Positions 1 through 11,525 of a stretch of DNA of 64,000 bases are shown here, one piece after another; position 1 is the first letter of the stretch, and the number at the start of each line of letters is the position of its first letter. The stretch is from positions 24,366,566-24,430,565 of the forward strand of contig CM048839.1 in NCBI GenBank assembly GCA_026545765.1, given 5' to 3'. The translations under genes were made by a program, and so were the position numbers. The DNA is from Plantago major. Taxonomy: Eukaryota > Streptophyta > Magnoliopsida > Lamiales > Plantaginaceae. The notes under the pieces are model-generated. The model ran no database searches and was not told where the DNA came from. It was given only the letters and a program-made list of their open reading frames with translations.

Positions 1-200
1 TGCTCTTGTTCTCTTCATCTGAACAGAATTGAATTGAACTAAATGAAATTGAATTGAACTGAACTGGATTGTAGTATAAAATATAATTAAGCAGAACTTA
101 ACTGAACTGAATGAGTTTGAAGACGAAGATAACATAGCCTAGTAATTATTGGACCTTGATTTTAATGTGTGAATTCAATGACTTTCTATTTTATTTCCCC
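1..200. repeat. Low-complexity upstream sequence
   Basis: Positions about 24-116 are a loose repetition of GAATTGAACTGAA-like units. No coding potential is visible. It lies upstream of the first receptor kinase and ends where the promoter block shared by this gene family begins. Confidence 0.4.
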
Positions 201-300
201 CTGACTTGGTCTGTATATATGGTTAATACTTCTCCAGCATTATTTTCTCCAGACTAAACCCAAAAATATGTCAGAAGTCTCCGGCAGATTGATGTAAACA
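201..300 (+). promoter_or_regulatory. Family promoter block of LRK10L gene A
   Basis: This stretch contains a CTGTATATATGGTTAATA segment followed by TTTTCTCCAGACTAAACCC and a GTCTCCGGCAGATTGA segment. The same order of blocks occurs upstream of gene B (4233-4335). Partial versions occur upstream of C (about 7395-7430) and F (24748-24806), and inside the first introns of E and I. Sequence conservation upstream of several paralogues suggests a core promoter or 5-prime UTR, with TATATA near 212 as a candidate TATA box. The regulatory role is inference. Confidence 0.45.
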
Positions 301-407
301 TCCTTCATTTAACTCATTTAAGCCTAATAGCTACGAAACATTTCTCATTTTCCTGTTTCTTGCCTCTTATAACAAACTTCAAAATGCTAGTACTAATTCT
401 TTCAAAC

Positions 408-3083
408 ATGGCTCACAACACATTATTTATTTTCTTGATCTTTCTGTTTCATCTTTTTCCTCTCCTGATTTTATCTGAATCAACCTGCCCAACATCCTTC
501 CACTGTCCAGGAATTGGTTCCATGGAATTTCCATTCACCAACTCCGATACACGACCCGATTGTGGGCTATTCACAGTTAACTGCACCAGTTCTCCAAATC
601 CACTGCTACAGCTAGAGTCTGGAGGTACCTGGTATCAAATTCTCCACAAGATATCCCCAAATAAGCTCTCTATTAGGGACACTGGACTTCAAAATCTCTT
701 ACACCGTAATAGTTGTCGTTCTCTCTTCAACCAGTCTCTACCCACTCATACAACTCCATTTACTTCTTTTGCAATCTCTCCCACTTTCACTGTGTTCACA
801 TGTTTCAATGTAAGTAACCTAAACGAAACAAACCAGAATTTCCAAAGCCACAATTGTTGGTATTATATGGCGTACTACAGAAACCCCGCTAACACCTCTG
901 TGTACAATCAAAATGTCATTCCTCGTCCATGTTTGGCAACCGAACTGCCTGTTAATTCCGGCCAATATATGGATAACTTGTTTGAGCTGATAAGTTCAAA
1001 TTTTACCCTACACTGGAATGTTTCCGAAGAGTGTATGAGCTGCCACGCAAGAGGAGGCCAATGTAGTACTAACAGTATGAATGAATTTTTTTGCAGAACA
1101 GCAGGTATTACTGTCACCAGTACCTATTATATAGCCTTAATGTTAAAGCACTATCTTTATGATTTTGATCAAATTGGAATTGTGAAACAGAGTAACATAA
1201 TGAGTAAATTACGCGTTTCTGATACTCTAACTCGATGAATGAAGAAGTAATTAAAGGTGATGATCAAAAAGTAATTCGGGATGCTCTACTATAGACTTTC
1301 TGCTGCATATTGCAATTGTCCTGAGATTTCTTTTTTTTTTTTTTTTTTTTTTTTTGTACTATTCAAGTTCTTGTCTTTTATGTTCATGTACAACTTCAAT
1401 ATAATTATGATTTCGTCCTGTTTCTGCCAGTTTTTCTCAACTATTGTGAATTCTTACAACTCTGCTCTCTTTTACATGAGACACTGAAATGTTATGAAAT
1501 TTTTTCGATGCAGTGAGGAAGCGGACTACTCTGATAATAGCATCAGGTACTTAAATTCTATCTCAAACTGATGACTATGCATGTTGGTTTACTCATCTAA
1601 TCAGTGTAATTTATGGTACTCAGCTTTATCTGGAGCTGGAGCTGGCATCTTTCTCATATGCCTCCTTGCTATTTTGATTTGGCTACGCAAGAAAAGGATA
1701 GATAAATTGTACATCTTTTCAAGGACCATATCTTCTGATCCCTCTTCCTCGAAACCAGATACCAGCGATAGTAATGAAAGCTTTTACTATGGCATACCTA
1801 TATTCTCCTACAGTGAGCTTGAAGAAGCAACCAATAACTTCGATCCCAGCAAGGAATTAGGCGATGGAGGCTCTGGGACCGTATACCATGGTAACAAATT
1901 TTTTTGAACGATTCATTTACATAATCGTAAGGGTGTATTTACCTAGGCTTATAGTGAGTGGCGAAATATATGTTATTTAATTTTTAGACTCGCTTTAGTA
2001 AGTGCCAAGCATGCAGAAGCCACAATCACTATTTAGAAGGACACTGAAATGGTTTACAGGCCTAAACAGCCAATGAGTCATAGACGAAAATGCTTTTACA
2101 AACACTCCATAAATGCAACTCTTTGAACTGATATTTTGTATGTATCTGAACTAGGTAAACTTAGAGACGGAAGGGAAGTCGCAATAAAACGTCTTTTCCA
2201 GCACAACTACAAAAGAGTGGAGCAATTTATGAATGAAATCAAAATCCTTACTTGTTTGAAGCACCAAAACTTAGTCACTTTATATGGTTGCACATCCAGA
2301 ACAAGCAGTGAACTTCTACTAGTTTATGAACACGTAAGGAATGGCACAGTGGCTGATCACATCCACAAACAGAGAGCCAAGGAAGCACCGCTAACATGGT
2401 CTGTCAGGATGAACATCGCGATTGAAGCTGCAAGTGCATTGGCTTACCTCCACAAATCCGACATAGTACACCGAGATGTTAAAACAAGCAACATACTGCT
2501 TGACAATAATTTTGCCGTAAAAGTTGCCGATTTTGGACTGTCAAGACTCTTTCCGACTGATGTCACTCATATATCAACAGCTCCACAAGGAACGCCAGGA
2601 TATGTGGATCCGGAGTACCATAGATGTTACCAGCTTACAGACAAGAGTGATGTTTACAGTTTCGGCGTAGTCCTAATTGAGCTTGTTTCCTCAATGCCTG
2701 CAGTTGATATTACTAGACATAGAGATGAAATCAATTTAGCGACCTTCGCACTTAACAGGATCCAAATGGGTGCATTTGATGATTTAATTGATTCGTCTCT
2801 TGGATACAAGACTGACGGAGAAATTATAAGGATGATCATGTCAGTAACAGAGTTGGCTTTTCAGTGTTTACAGATGGAGAAGGATATGAGGCCTTCAATG
2901 GATGAGGTTTCGGTTTTTCTGGTTGAAATTAAGAAAGGTGGTGGTGCAGAAAAAAAACCTCTTTCACCAGAAACAGATGAAGTTGAACTGTTGAAGAAGA
3001 AGAAGAGCTTAAAGTCTTCACCATCGGCAGTTACAGATGCATGGACGAATGGTTCTACTACAGCAAGTTCCATTGGTTATTGA
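408..3083 (+). CDS. LRK10L-type receptor-like kinase (gene A), intact
   Basis: Probable plasma-membrane receptor Ser/Thr kinase of the LEAF RUST 10 resistance-locus-like (LRK10L/WAK-associated) family. Exons are 408-1104, probably a 33-bp exon 1514-1546, 1624-1890 and 2155-3083. All junctions are phase 1, giving 641 residues (630 without the small exon). The order is: signal peptide; GUB_WAK-type cysteine-rich region (CPTSFHCPG, then DCGLFTVNC); WAK_assoc region ending CxxCxxxGGQC; a hydrophobic segment (GIFLICLLAILIW) with basic RKKR after it; kinase. Kinase motifs present are VAIK, HRDVK (RD type), DFG and GTPGYVDPEY. The glycine loop reads GDGGSG, where paralogues B and H have GDGGFG. The start at 408 was chosen because paralogues B and C begin with the same MAHN; an in-frame ATG at 384 is an alternative. 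Ligand and function are unknown. Family members act in defence and growth signalling. Confidence 0.85.
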
Positions 3084-4127
3084 GGTTTAACTACATGGTC
3101 TTTGCTAGGAACATTGTATTAATTTTGTTAAAAAAAACTCTTTAATATTTGTTTACAAATGGATGGGGAAATACCTTATAATAGAGTGCAGAAGCAATAA
3201 CTGGATAAAAGGGATTCTAACACATAAAAATTCACAAGAACTGATATAATCAACTATCACAGGGATACAAACTCAAGGTTTGATAAGTCAGATAATTTTT
3301 TGTCAACAAAAGGCTAAAATCTTAATGTGCTAGAAAACTAAAGCCAAAAAGTGACTTAGAAGAATTCCATTTTATCATTCCGTTCTATATCAGCATATTT
3401 TTGCTATCCCAATACATTCAAGAAAACAGCTTCCTTGAATGAGTAGATCAGTTTCTTACATAATTTAAGGCACTCCATTTCCACATTAGGATTAAGAGAG
3501 AATTCAACCTCCATACCAGCTGGATGTATATTTGTTGTATTTTGGGCAAACAACGAACATAGCATGAAAGAAGAAACAAACTTAGCATGGTTTGAAATCA
3601 AAGAGATTGCTGCAGCAGTACTTCTATTTGATTGTGGAAATTCTGGAGTTTTTAGTTTGATAAATTTGTTAACTATGTATGTAGTAGTTCTAGTCCAATT
3701 CGGCTTATTTAATGATCTAAAAATGTACACGAATTCTTATAAACCCCATGAATTCTATTAATACTTTCAATAAAACGTAAAAAATTGCTAAAAAACAAAC
3801 ATAATCTTAACATTTTCATAAAACATACTCCCTCATTCCGTCCCAAAACAAATAAGACATAGAAGAAAACTAGCAGAGATAAAATAGATCATCTGTTCCA
3901 AAACAAATCACAAATATAGAGTTAAAAGTGCTCGAGATAAAGTAAATAAGTAGTATGTGGTTCGAAATGAATGGGTGGTGTACACTTTATAAAAAATGGA
4001 AAAGTGAAGTTTGCGTTGGTTGGGACCAATATAAATTATATATGCCATCTTTGCCAAGTATTTGTTTCTGAACAATAGATCTCTCTATGTCATATTCCAA
4101 TCGAAAACTAGAGTATGTAAATCATTA

Positions 4128-4184
<57 letters not shown>

Positions 4185-4232
4185 TGTAATATGTCAATTC
4201 TATCTCGTGACTTTCTGTTATACTTTTCTTCC
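3084..4232. other. Intergenic spacer with MITE-like fragment and ATT microsatellite
   Basis: No gene is visible. A CTCCCTCATTCCGTCCC segment at about 3828 looks like one end of a Stowaway-type MITE; the matching right end is not clear. The spacer ends with a long ATT microsatellite. Confidence 0.4.
4127..4180. repeat. (ATT)n microsatellite
   Basis: Roughly 18 uninterrupted ATT units lie just upstream of the promoter block of gene B. It is likely to be length-polymorphic. Confidence 0.9.
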
Positions 4233-4335
4233 TTGACTTGATCAGTTAGTCTGTATGGTTAATAATATTCCAGAAGTTTATTTTCTCCAAACTAAACCCA
4301 AAAATATGTCACAAGACTCCGGTAGATTGACGTAT
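4233..4335 (+). promoter_or_regulatory. Family promoter block of LRK10L gene B
   Basis: CTTGACTTG, CTGTATGGTTAATA, TTTTCTCCAAACTAAACCC and GACTCCGGTAGATTGA follow in the same order as upstream of gene A. The block sits 50-150 bp before the ATG at 4383. Conservation is visible directly; a promoter or 5-prime UTR role is inferred. Confidence 0.45.
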
Positions 4336-4382
4336 ATAGACTTCCTAGAATTATTTTCCTGTTTCTTCACTTCTTTCAAGCC

Positions 4383-7106
4383 ATGGCTCATAACAAATCA
4401 TTTCTTTTCTTCACCTTTCTGTTTCATCTTTCCCCTCTCCTGATTTTATCTGAATCAACCTGCCCAAGCCCAACATCCTTCGACTGTCCAGGAATCGGTC
4501 CCATGGAATTTCCATTCTCCAACTCCGATACACCAACCGATTGTGGGCTATTCACAGTTAACTGCACCAATTCTTCACATACACTGCTACAGCTAGAGTC
4601 TGGAGGTACCTGGTATCAAATTCTCCGCAAGTTATCACCAAATAGGTTCTCTATTCGGGACCCTACACTTCAATATCTCTTACAGCGTAATAGTTGTCTT
4701 TCCTTCACCAACCGATCTCTACCCACATCTCCATTTACTTCTTTTGCAATCTCTCCCATTTTCACCATGTTCCAATGTGACATTATAACTAACCTCAATG
4801 AAACGAACCAATATTTCAAAAGCCACAATTGTTTGAATTTCACGGTGTACTACAGAAATCCTGCTAACACCTCTGCATACAATCAAAGTGTCATTCCTCG
4901 TCCATGTTGGGCAGCCGAACTGCCTATGAATCCCGGCCAACATACGGATAGCTTGTTTGAGTTGATAAGTTCAGATTTTACTCTAGAGTGAAATATTTCC
5001 GCAGAGTGTATGAGATGCCACGTAAGCGGAGGCCAATGTACTACTACCACTATGAATGATTTTGTTTGCAGCAGAACAACAGGTATTACTATTACTACTT
5101 CCTAAGTACCTTCTTAGTGTTGTCAGGCATGTTAAAGCACTATCTTTTATGAATTTGATCAAATTGAGAAACAGAGTAACACAAGATTGGGAAAAATACG
5201 CGTTTACAATACTTGGAATACGTTAAATGAAGGTGATGTCGAAAACTTAGCTAAATCCTTCTATTATAGAAGAAATTACAGAAACGGAAAATGGGCAGTT
5301 ACAACAGATTTTGTAACTAACCCTAAATTAAGTTGGGATGTTCAGGTATTGATGCGTAGAGTACAACTCTCAAGTTCAACAGTACACTTTCTGATGCGTA
5401 TTGCAATTTGGTCCTAAGATATTTTTTTGTGCAATTCGAGTCCTTGTCTTTCAAGTTCGTTCACAATTTCAATCCAAATCCTCAACTTTGTATATAAGTC
5501 CAGTTTTTCTCAATTATTGAATTCTTACAACCTTGCTCCTTTTCATATGAGACACCGATGTAAATTTTTCGATGCAGTCAGGAATCGGACTACTCTGATA
5601 ACAGTCTCAGGTACTAGATTTTTTATCATACTGATGCCTATGCATGTTGATTTACTCATCTAATCAGTGTAATTTATTGTATGCAGCTTTATCTGGAGCT
5701 GGAGTTGGCATATTTCTCATATGCCTCCTTGTGTTTTTGATTTGGCTACGCAAGAAGAGGATACAGAAATTCTACAAGCTTTCAAGGACCATATCTTCTG
5801 ATCAATCTTCCTCGAAACAAGATATCAGCGATGGTGAAAGCTTTTACTATGGCATACCTATATTCACTTACCGTGAGCTTGAAGAAGCAACCAATAACTT
5901 TGATCCCAGCAAAGAATTAGGTGATGGAGGATTTGGGACCGTATACCATGGTAACAAAGTTTCTTAACCGATTCATTTTACATAATCGTAAGGTGTCTTT
6001 ACATAGGCTTACAATGAGCGTGTAAAGATATGATTATCTAATTTTTGTATTAGCTTCAGTAAGTGTTAGAAGCACTCTGAAATGGTTTATAGGCCTAAAT
6101 AACCAACGAGTCACAGACTAAAATGCTTTCATATATGCAACTCTTTGAACTTTGAACTGATATTTTGTATATATCTGAACTAGGTAAACTTAGAGATGGG
6201 AGGGAAGTCGCAATAAAACGTCTCTTCCAGCACAACTACAAAAGAGTGGAGCAATTCATGAATGAAATCAAAATCCTTACTTGTTTGAAGCACCAAAACT
6301 TAGTCACTTTATATGGCTGCACATCCAGAACAAGCAGTGAACTTCTACTAGTTTATGAATACGTAAGGAATGGCACAGTGGCTGATCACCTCCACAAACA
6401 GAGAGCCAAGGAAGCACCGCTAACATGGTCTGTCAGGATGAACATCGCGATTGAAGCTGCTAGTGCATTGGCTTACCTCCACAAATCCGACATAGTACAC
6501 CGAGATGTTAAAACAAGCAACATACTGCTTGAAAATAATTTTGCCGTAAAAGTTGCCGATTTTGGACTGTCAAGACTCTTTCCGACTGATGTCACTCATA
6601 TATCAACAGCTCCACAAGGAACGCCAGGATATGTGGATCCGGAGTACCATAGGTGTTACCAGCTTACAGACAAGAGTGATGTTTACAGTTTCGGCGTAGT
6701 CCTAATTGAGCTTGTTTCCTCAATGCCTGCAGTTGATATTACTAGACATAGAGATGAAATCAATTTAGCGACCTTCGCACTTAATAGGATCCAAAAGGGT
6801 GCATTTGAGGATTTAATTGATTCGTCTCTTGGATACAAGACTGATGGAGAAATTATGAGGATGACTATGTCAGTAGCAGAGTTGGCTTTCCAGTGTTTAC
6901 AGATGGAGAAGGATATGAGGCCTTCAATGGATGAGGTTTCTGTTTTTCTGGTTGAAATTAAGAAAGGTGGTGGAGAAGAAAAACCTCTTTCACCAGAAAC
7001 AGATGAAGTTGAACTGTTGAAGAACATGAAGAGCTTAAAGTCCTCACCATCTGCAGTTACTGATGTATTGACTAGTGGTTCTACTACAAGAAGTTCCATT
7101 GATTGA
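4383..7106 (+). pseudogene. LRK10L-type receptor kinase (gene B) with one premature stop
   Basis: Close paralogue of gene A with the same structure: exon 4383-5082, small exon 5578-5610, 5687-5950 and 6184-7106, all phase 1. The signal peptide, cysteine-rich ectodomain, membrane segment, GDGGFG loop, VAIK, HRDVK, DFG and GTPGYVDPEY are all recognisable. The one lesion I see is TGA at 4989-4991, where gene A has TGG for the conserved Trp of the FTLxW motif before the CxxCxxxGGQC end of the ectodomain. Everything downstream stays in frame and splice sites are preserved, so the stop looks recent. As written, translation gives a 202-residue secreted ectodomain fragment. A sequencing error, a segregating null allele or a soluble product are all possible. 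Confidence 0.8.
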
Positions 7107-7496
7107 GATTCATGGAATGTTTGTAATTATTTTATCACAACACCCTTTGATTTTTGTTTACAAGTAGGTGTGGGGACATATATACTTGTCTTCATCTTTT
7201 TTATGTTTATTACATGACCTGAAAACGAAAACAAAGAAAAAGACTTGAGATTTGTTTTCTTCTGAATTGTGGTGCCAATAAACTCATTATGTTGTGATAA
7301 TAAGTATGTGGTGGTAATGAGATTATAATTTATACATTCCTCTCACTGTTATTGTCACTATACAGACAAACATCCTTTTTCATTCTCCAAAGGTTCACAA
7401 GTGTCCTGGAGATCGATTGACATATGAAACATTAATTAATCATTTTCCAGTTTGTTGCCTCTTACTAAATACAGAGTTTAATAATATCTTCAAGCC

Positions 7497-8600
7497 ATGG
7501 CTCACAACACATTGTTTATTTTCATGATCTTTCTGTTTCATCTTTTTCCTCACCTGATCTTATCTAAATCAACCTGCCCGACATCCTTCGATTGTCCAGG
7601 ACTTGGTTCCCTGGGGTTTCCACTAGTCTCCAATGCGCAAGCCGATTGTGGGTTATTCACAGTTAACTGCGCCAATTCGTCAAGTCCACTCCTACAGCTA
7701 CAGACAGGAGGTACCTGGTATGAAATTCTCCGCAAAATATCGCCAAATAAGTTCTCTATTCGGGACCCTACACTTCAGTATCTCTTACAGCGTAATAGTT
7801 GTTTTTCCTTCACCAACCAGTCTCTACCCACAATTCCATTTACTTCTTTTGCAATCTCTCCCAGTATTACTGTGTTCGAATGTTTCAATATAATTAACCT
7901 CAACGAAACGAACCAGAATTTCCAAAGCTACAATTGTTCGAATTTCATGGTGTACTACAGAAACCCTGCTAACACCTCTGCCTACAATCAAAGTGTCATT
8001 CCCAGTCCATGTTTCTCAGCCGAACTTCCTATGAATCCCACTCGACATTTGAATAACTTGTTTGAGCTGATGAGTTCAAATTTTACTCTAGAATGGAATA
8101 TGAGTGTATGAGCTGCCATGCTAGAGGAGGGCAATGTATGAGTAACAAAAAGAATGAGTTTCTTTGCAGAACAACAGTAGTACCTGTTATATATTCTTGA
8201 TATTGCGATGTTAAAGTACTGCCTTTCTGTATCTGATCTAACTGGAATTTAGAAACTGAGTAACTAAATGAAAGAAATGCAAATACTCATTGAACTGCAT
8301 AATTGAGAAATTACTTGCTTACTCTGAGACTTCAATAAATTGAATGAAGAAGATAATCAAAAAGTAAGCTAGAGTTAGTCGAAACTTGCTCAATGAAAGA
8401 AGATGATCAAGAGGTAAGTTAGAATTTGCTAAATTCTTCTATTCACTGAAATGGAAATGGGGACTGTAAATTATTATTCTTGCTCTACTACAACAAGTTC
8501 CATTGGTCTAGAGTTTAGTATCTTGTTAATATTGCAATAATGTTGCTAAAAACATCCTCTGATATTTGTTTACAAGTGGTTGTGGTGAAACAGCAATACT
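7497..8600 (+). pseudogene. LRK10L ectodomain relic (gene C), kinase deleted
   Basis: The first 204 codons (7497-8111) match the ectodomains of A and B, with signal peptide, CPTSFDCPG, DCGLFTVNC and FTLEW. About 7 bp are missing near 8098 relative to paralogues. This shifts the frame to a stop at 8109-8111, although the CxxCxxxGGQC-encoding sequence follows in the next frame. The expected GGTATT donor after the ectodomain is altered. The membrane and kinase exons are absent: after about 300 bp of unrelated or intronic sequence, 8483-8600 matches only the last codons of exon 3 and the 3-prime UTR of A and B. I interpret this as an internal deletion. A short secreted product (204 residues) cannot be excluded. 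Confidence 0.8.
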
Positions 8601-9217
8601 TAGCTTCATCTTTTAGAATGCATTGCTTGACCGGAAAGAAAACAAAGAAGAAGACTTGAGACTTGTTCTCTTCTGAAATTTTCCATGTTTAAACTCAGAA
8701 GAAATGTAGTGGTAATGAGATTATACATTCCTCTATGTAGTGACTTTTCAGCTCGATAATTCATTCTCGAGTGAAGCACTGGATTCTTTTACCAAGTAAA
8801 TAGTGCTCTTACTGTTACTGTTACTATACAGGCAAATATCACTTTGATTCTTTTCCCAGTTCAGACAGTGCAACCATTCCATTCTCACTGGTGAATACTC
8901 TACTTCCACATAAGTCATCCTTTCGCCAAGATCATTGGATGAAAGGATCCCCTTAACTGCTCCCTTCTAACATGACAGTGATGACACTTCTCAACCTAAT
9001 GAGGGATCCCCTAAACTTTTTCCCAATGTTGCTTATAGGATTATTCATGAATCTGCTTGCTCTAACTGCATGTCGGTAAGTGGAATAATCCACTTCATAT
9101 TCCCATCTCAATATGACGTCTTTGACATGTTAAATATAGATGCACAACCAATTAAAAACGTGGTAAGCAGATTAGTTTAAGTGCAGAGAATAATGTTGAC
9201 AACAATGTTCAGGCAAC
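8601..9217. other. Spacer built from family flank fragments
   Basis: No gene. Part of about 8790-8840 resembles sequence upstream of gene C (7345-7385). Positions 8985-9072 closely resemble 12793-12893 in intron 1 of gene E (both share TTTCCCAATGTTGCTT). The spacer is thus a mosaic of duplicated receptor-gene flanks. Confidence 0.5.
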
Positions 9218-11006
9218 ATGGCTGCAAGACTGCAGTTTCATTTCTGTTTCATCTTCGCCTCTGATTTAAGCTATATAAGGACTCGTAATTCTTTTGGGAC
9301 TATTCTATCGTCTTAGTAGAGGAATTCAATATGTTGTTCTAAGGTCTTACCATAACCATTCATGATGTCCTATGATATGTAAAAAGAACTTGTCTGAAAG
9401 AGCTTTTTTTTCCTTCCAGCATCAGGAATCATTTCCTCAAGGACTATAGTTGGAATTGGGCTCGGAGCTCTTTTTACTACTATAATGCTAGTTGTGGTTA
9501 TTCTTTGGTGGAAAAGTTTATGTTGTAAGCGCAAAGTCACTTTGGAATATGGTACTCAAATTACTTCATTTGTCTTACCTTTCCTGCTTATATCTCACAT
9601 AGCCTGTATAAATCTACTCCTAATTTCTTGATTTTGACTCTTTAGCTCAAATTGCAATTAGAAAATTATCGTTTATGTTAACTGCAGAGCTGAGGGGCAT
9701 GAACCTTCAGACTAGTTCTTTCAAATATCGACAGATTAAAACTGCCACAAATAGTTTCAGTCCCGCAAATAAAATTGGAGAAGGTGGTTTTGGTCCTGTA
9801 TACAAGGTAACTAAAAAATCGACTATTCATCAGTATTCTACAAGTTGTAACTCAAAGTTGGACAAAATAAAGCTTTTGTTGCTATATACGTGAAGGGTAC
9901 CTTATCAGATGGCACTGTTGTAGCCGTAAAGCAGCTTTCATCCAAATCAAGACAAGGAAATCGTGAATTTGTCACTGAAATAGGCATGATTTCTGCTCTA
10001 CAACATCCTAATCTTGTAAAGCCGTATGGTTGTTCACTTGTTCTGTTGAAGGGAACAACTTGTTGCTTATCTACGAGTACATGGAGAATAACAGCTTTGC
10101 TTCTGTATTATTAGGTATGTTCCAAGATTAGATTATCTTCACTGATTTTGATTCTGGAGATGCAAATTAACATGATCGAACTTCATTGCAAATGGTCACT
10201 CAGGTTCAGAAGATAACAAGTTGAACATGGACTGGCCAACAAGGCACAATATCTGTGTTGGGGTGGCTAAAGGTTTGGCATTTTTGCATGAGGAATCAGC
10301 ACTGAAAATCGTCCATCGTGACATCAAGGCTTCAAATGTGCTTCTAGATGAAAATCTCATCCCCAAAATATCAGATTTGGCCTCGCCAGGCTACATGAAG
10401 AGGATGACACTCACATTAGCACACGCGTTGTAGGAACATTGTCAGTACTGAATTACAAAAAATTCCCGGATGGCTTAATTATACATTAAGGAAAATTGGG
10501 TGACATGATCTCATTGTGCAGGGGTTACATGGCACCTGAATATGCCATGGAAGGCTATTTGACAGCCAAAGCAGATGTATACAGCTTTGGAGTTGTTCTT
10601 TTGGAAGTCGTTGGTGGAAGGACGGACCAACAATCCCAAACCTGGAGAGGAATTCAATCTTCTTGGACAGGTAACTCAACTAGATATGTACGCTTAGTTG
10701 GAACTCTTACAGGATTCAACCTCAACATATTACAGTTATGCTACTGAATGAAGGTTGAAATAGTTCTCGGAAACAACATGTGGTGAATCTTGAAACTTTT
10801 CCTCTGTTTTCTGTTAGGCCAAATTTTTGAGTCAGACTGATAACTTAATGGAACTTGTAGACCCAAGATTGGATTCAAATTGCAACAAAGAGGAAATTCT
10901 GGCGACTATTAACATTGCACTCATTTGCACGAACTTTGTTGCTGCTGAGAGGCCAAGCATGTCGACTGTGGTCAGCATGCTCACAGGAACTTCTAGGATG
11001 AGTTAG
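9218..11006 (+). pseudogene. LRR-VIII-2-like kinase pseudogene (gene D), ectodomain lost
   Basis: At 9218-9275 an ATGGCT start and CTGTTTCATCTTC-type sequence look like a relic of the family signal peptide; the rest of the ectodomain is gone. Then follow a membrane exon (9420-9551) and kinase exons 9688-9806, 9896-10114, 10204-10440, 10522-10670 and 10818-11006, equivalent to those of E, F and I. Three frame lesions are visible against the paralogues: about 8 extra bases near 10030; loss of one T at about 10378 that turns the DFG motif into DLA; and 4 extra bases near 10622 (exon 149 rather than 145 bp). The last exon ends in an early stop. It is very probably non-functional. Confidence 0.85.
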
Positions 11007-11224
11007 TCTGCTGTATAATTAAAACTTGTTCCAGTCATGTCCAAACCGCGACTGGCGTATACCCCTATTTGAAATTGAAATGTGTTATGTATGTACGTCG
11101 TTAGTGAATATCAATGGATTTGTTTGCGCAGTAGGGTAGTAGATTATATCATTTTCCTTGACAGGTATTGATGCTTAAACTGGTTTACACCATTTTCCTT
11201 GGTTTTGAATATTAGTTAAAACAG
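11007..11224. other. Downstream sequence of gene D
   Basis: Probable decayed 3-prime end of gene D followed by unassigned AT-rich sequence. No open reading frame or RNA gene is visible. Confidence 0.3.
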
Positions 11225-11384
11225 ATTTTATAACTAATCCTAAATCAATTTGGGAGGTTCAGGTAATGTTGCGTAGAGTACAACTGTCATCTGTAGACAT
11301 TCTGCTGGGTATTGCAATTTTGTGCAACAATTTTCTTTCAACTTGAGTCCTTATCTTTCAACTTCATGTACAATTCAATCCAAA
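11225..11384 (+). repeat. Orphan copy of LRK10L intron 1 sequence
   Basis: This stretch matches intron 1 of gene B (about 5301-5490), sharing GTTCAGGTA, GCGTAGAGTACAACT and TTCAATCCAAATCC, but no LRK10L exon lies on either side. It appears to be a leftover of a receptor gene lost or moved by recombination. Confidence 0.65.
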
Positions 11385-11525
11385 TCCCCAACTTGCTGTC
11401 TCTAGGAGTTCCAGTTCCTCCATGAGACTTCGGTTTAGGGTGCCTCCCTTCTGGAGGGGATACGCGAAGCAAAAACTCATGTATCATCTCATAACTGGTA
11501 AATATTAAATATAACAGCAGACCAG
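11385..11525 (-). pseudogene. Fragment of the NAD carrier last exon
   Basis: Read on the minus strand, this encodes a stretch like the C-terminus of the carrier gene at 37053-41665: FTSYEMIHEFL, then SPPE, then GGTGTPRD. The intact gene has [15 protein letters not shown] and GGTGTPRD at 37110-37240. Only part of the last exon is present, joined directly to LRK10L intron sequence, so it is a duplicated gene fragment. Confidence 0.75.

Noticed and set aside
360..407. Longer N-terminus for gene A starting before 408
   Set aside because: The extension begins at a TTG. Paralogues B and C start at the MAHN-type ATG, which directly precedes the hydrophobic signal peptide.
6683..7099. Minus-strand frames opposite LRK10L kinase exons (also 2654-3073 and 32303-32731)
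   Set aside because: These are antisense shadows of the highly conserved plus-strand kinase exons, appearing at the same place in each paralogue.
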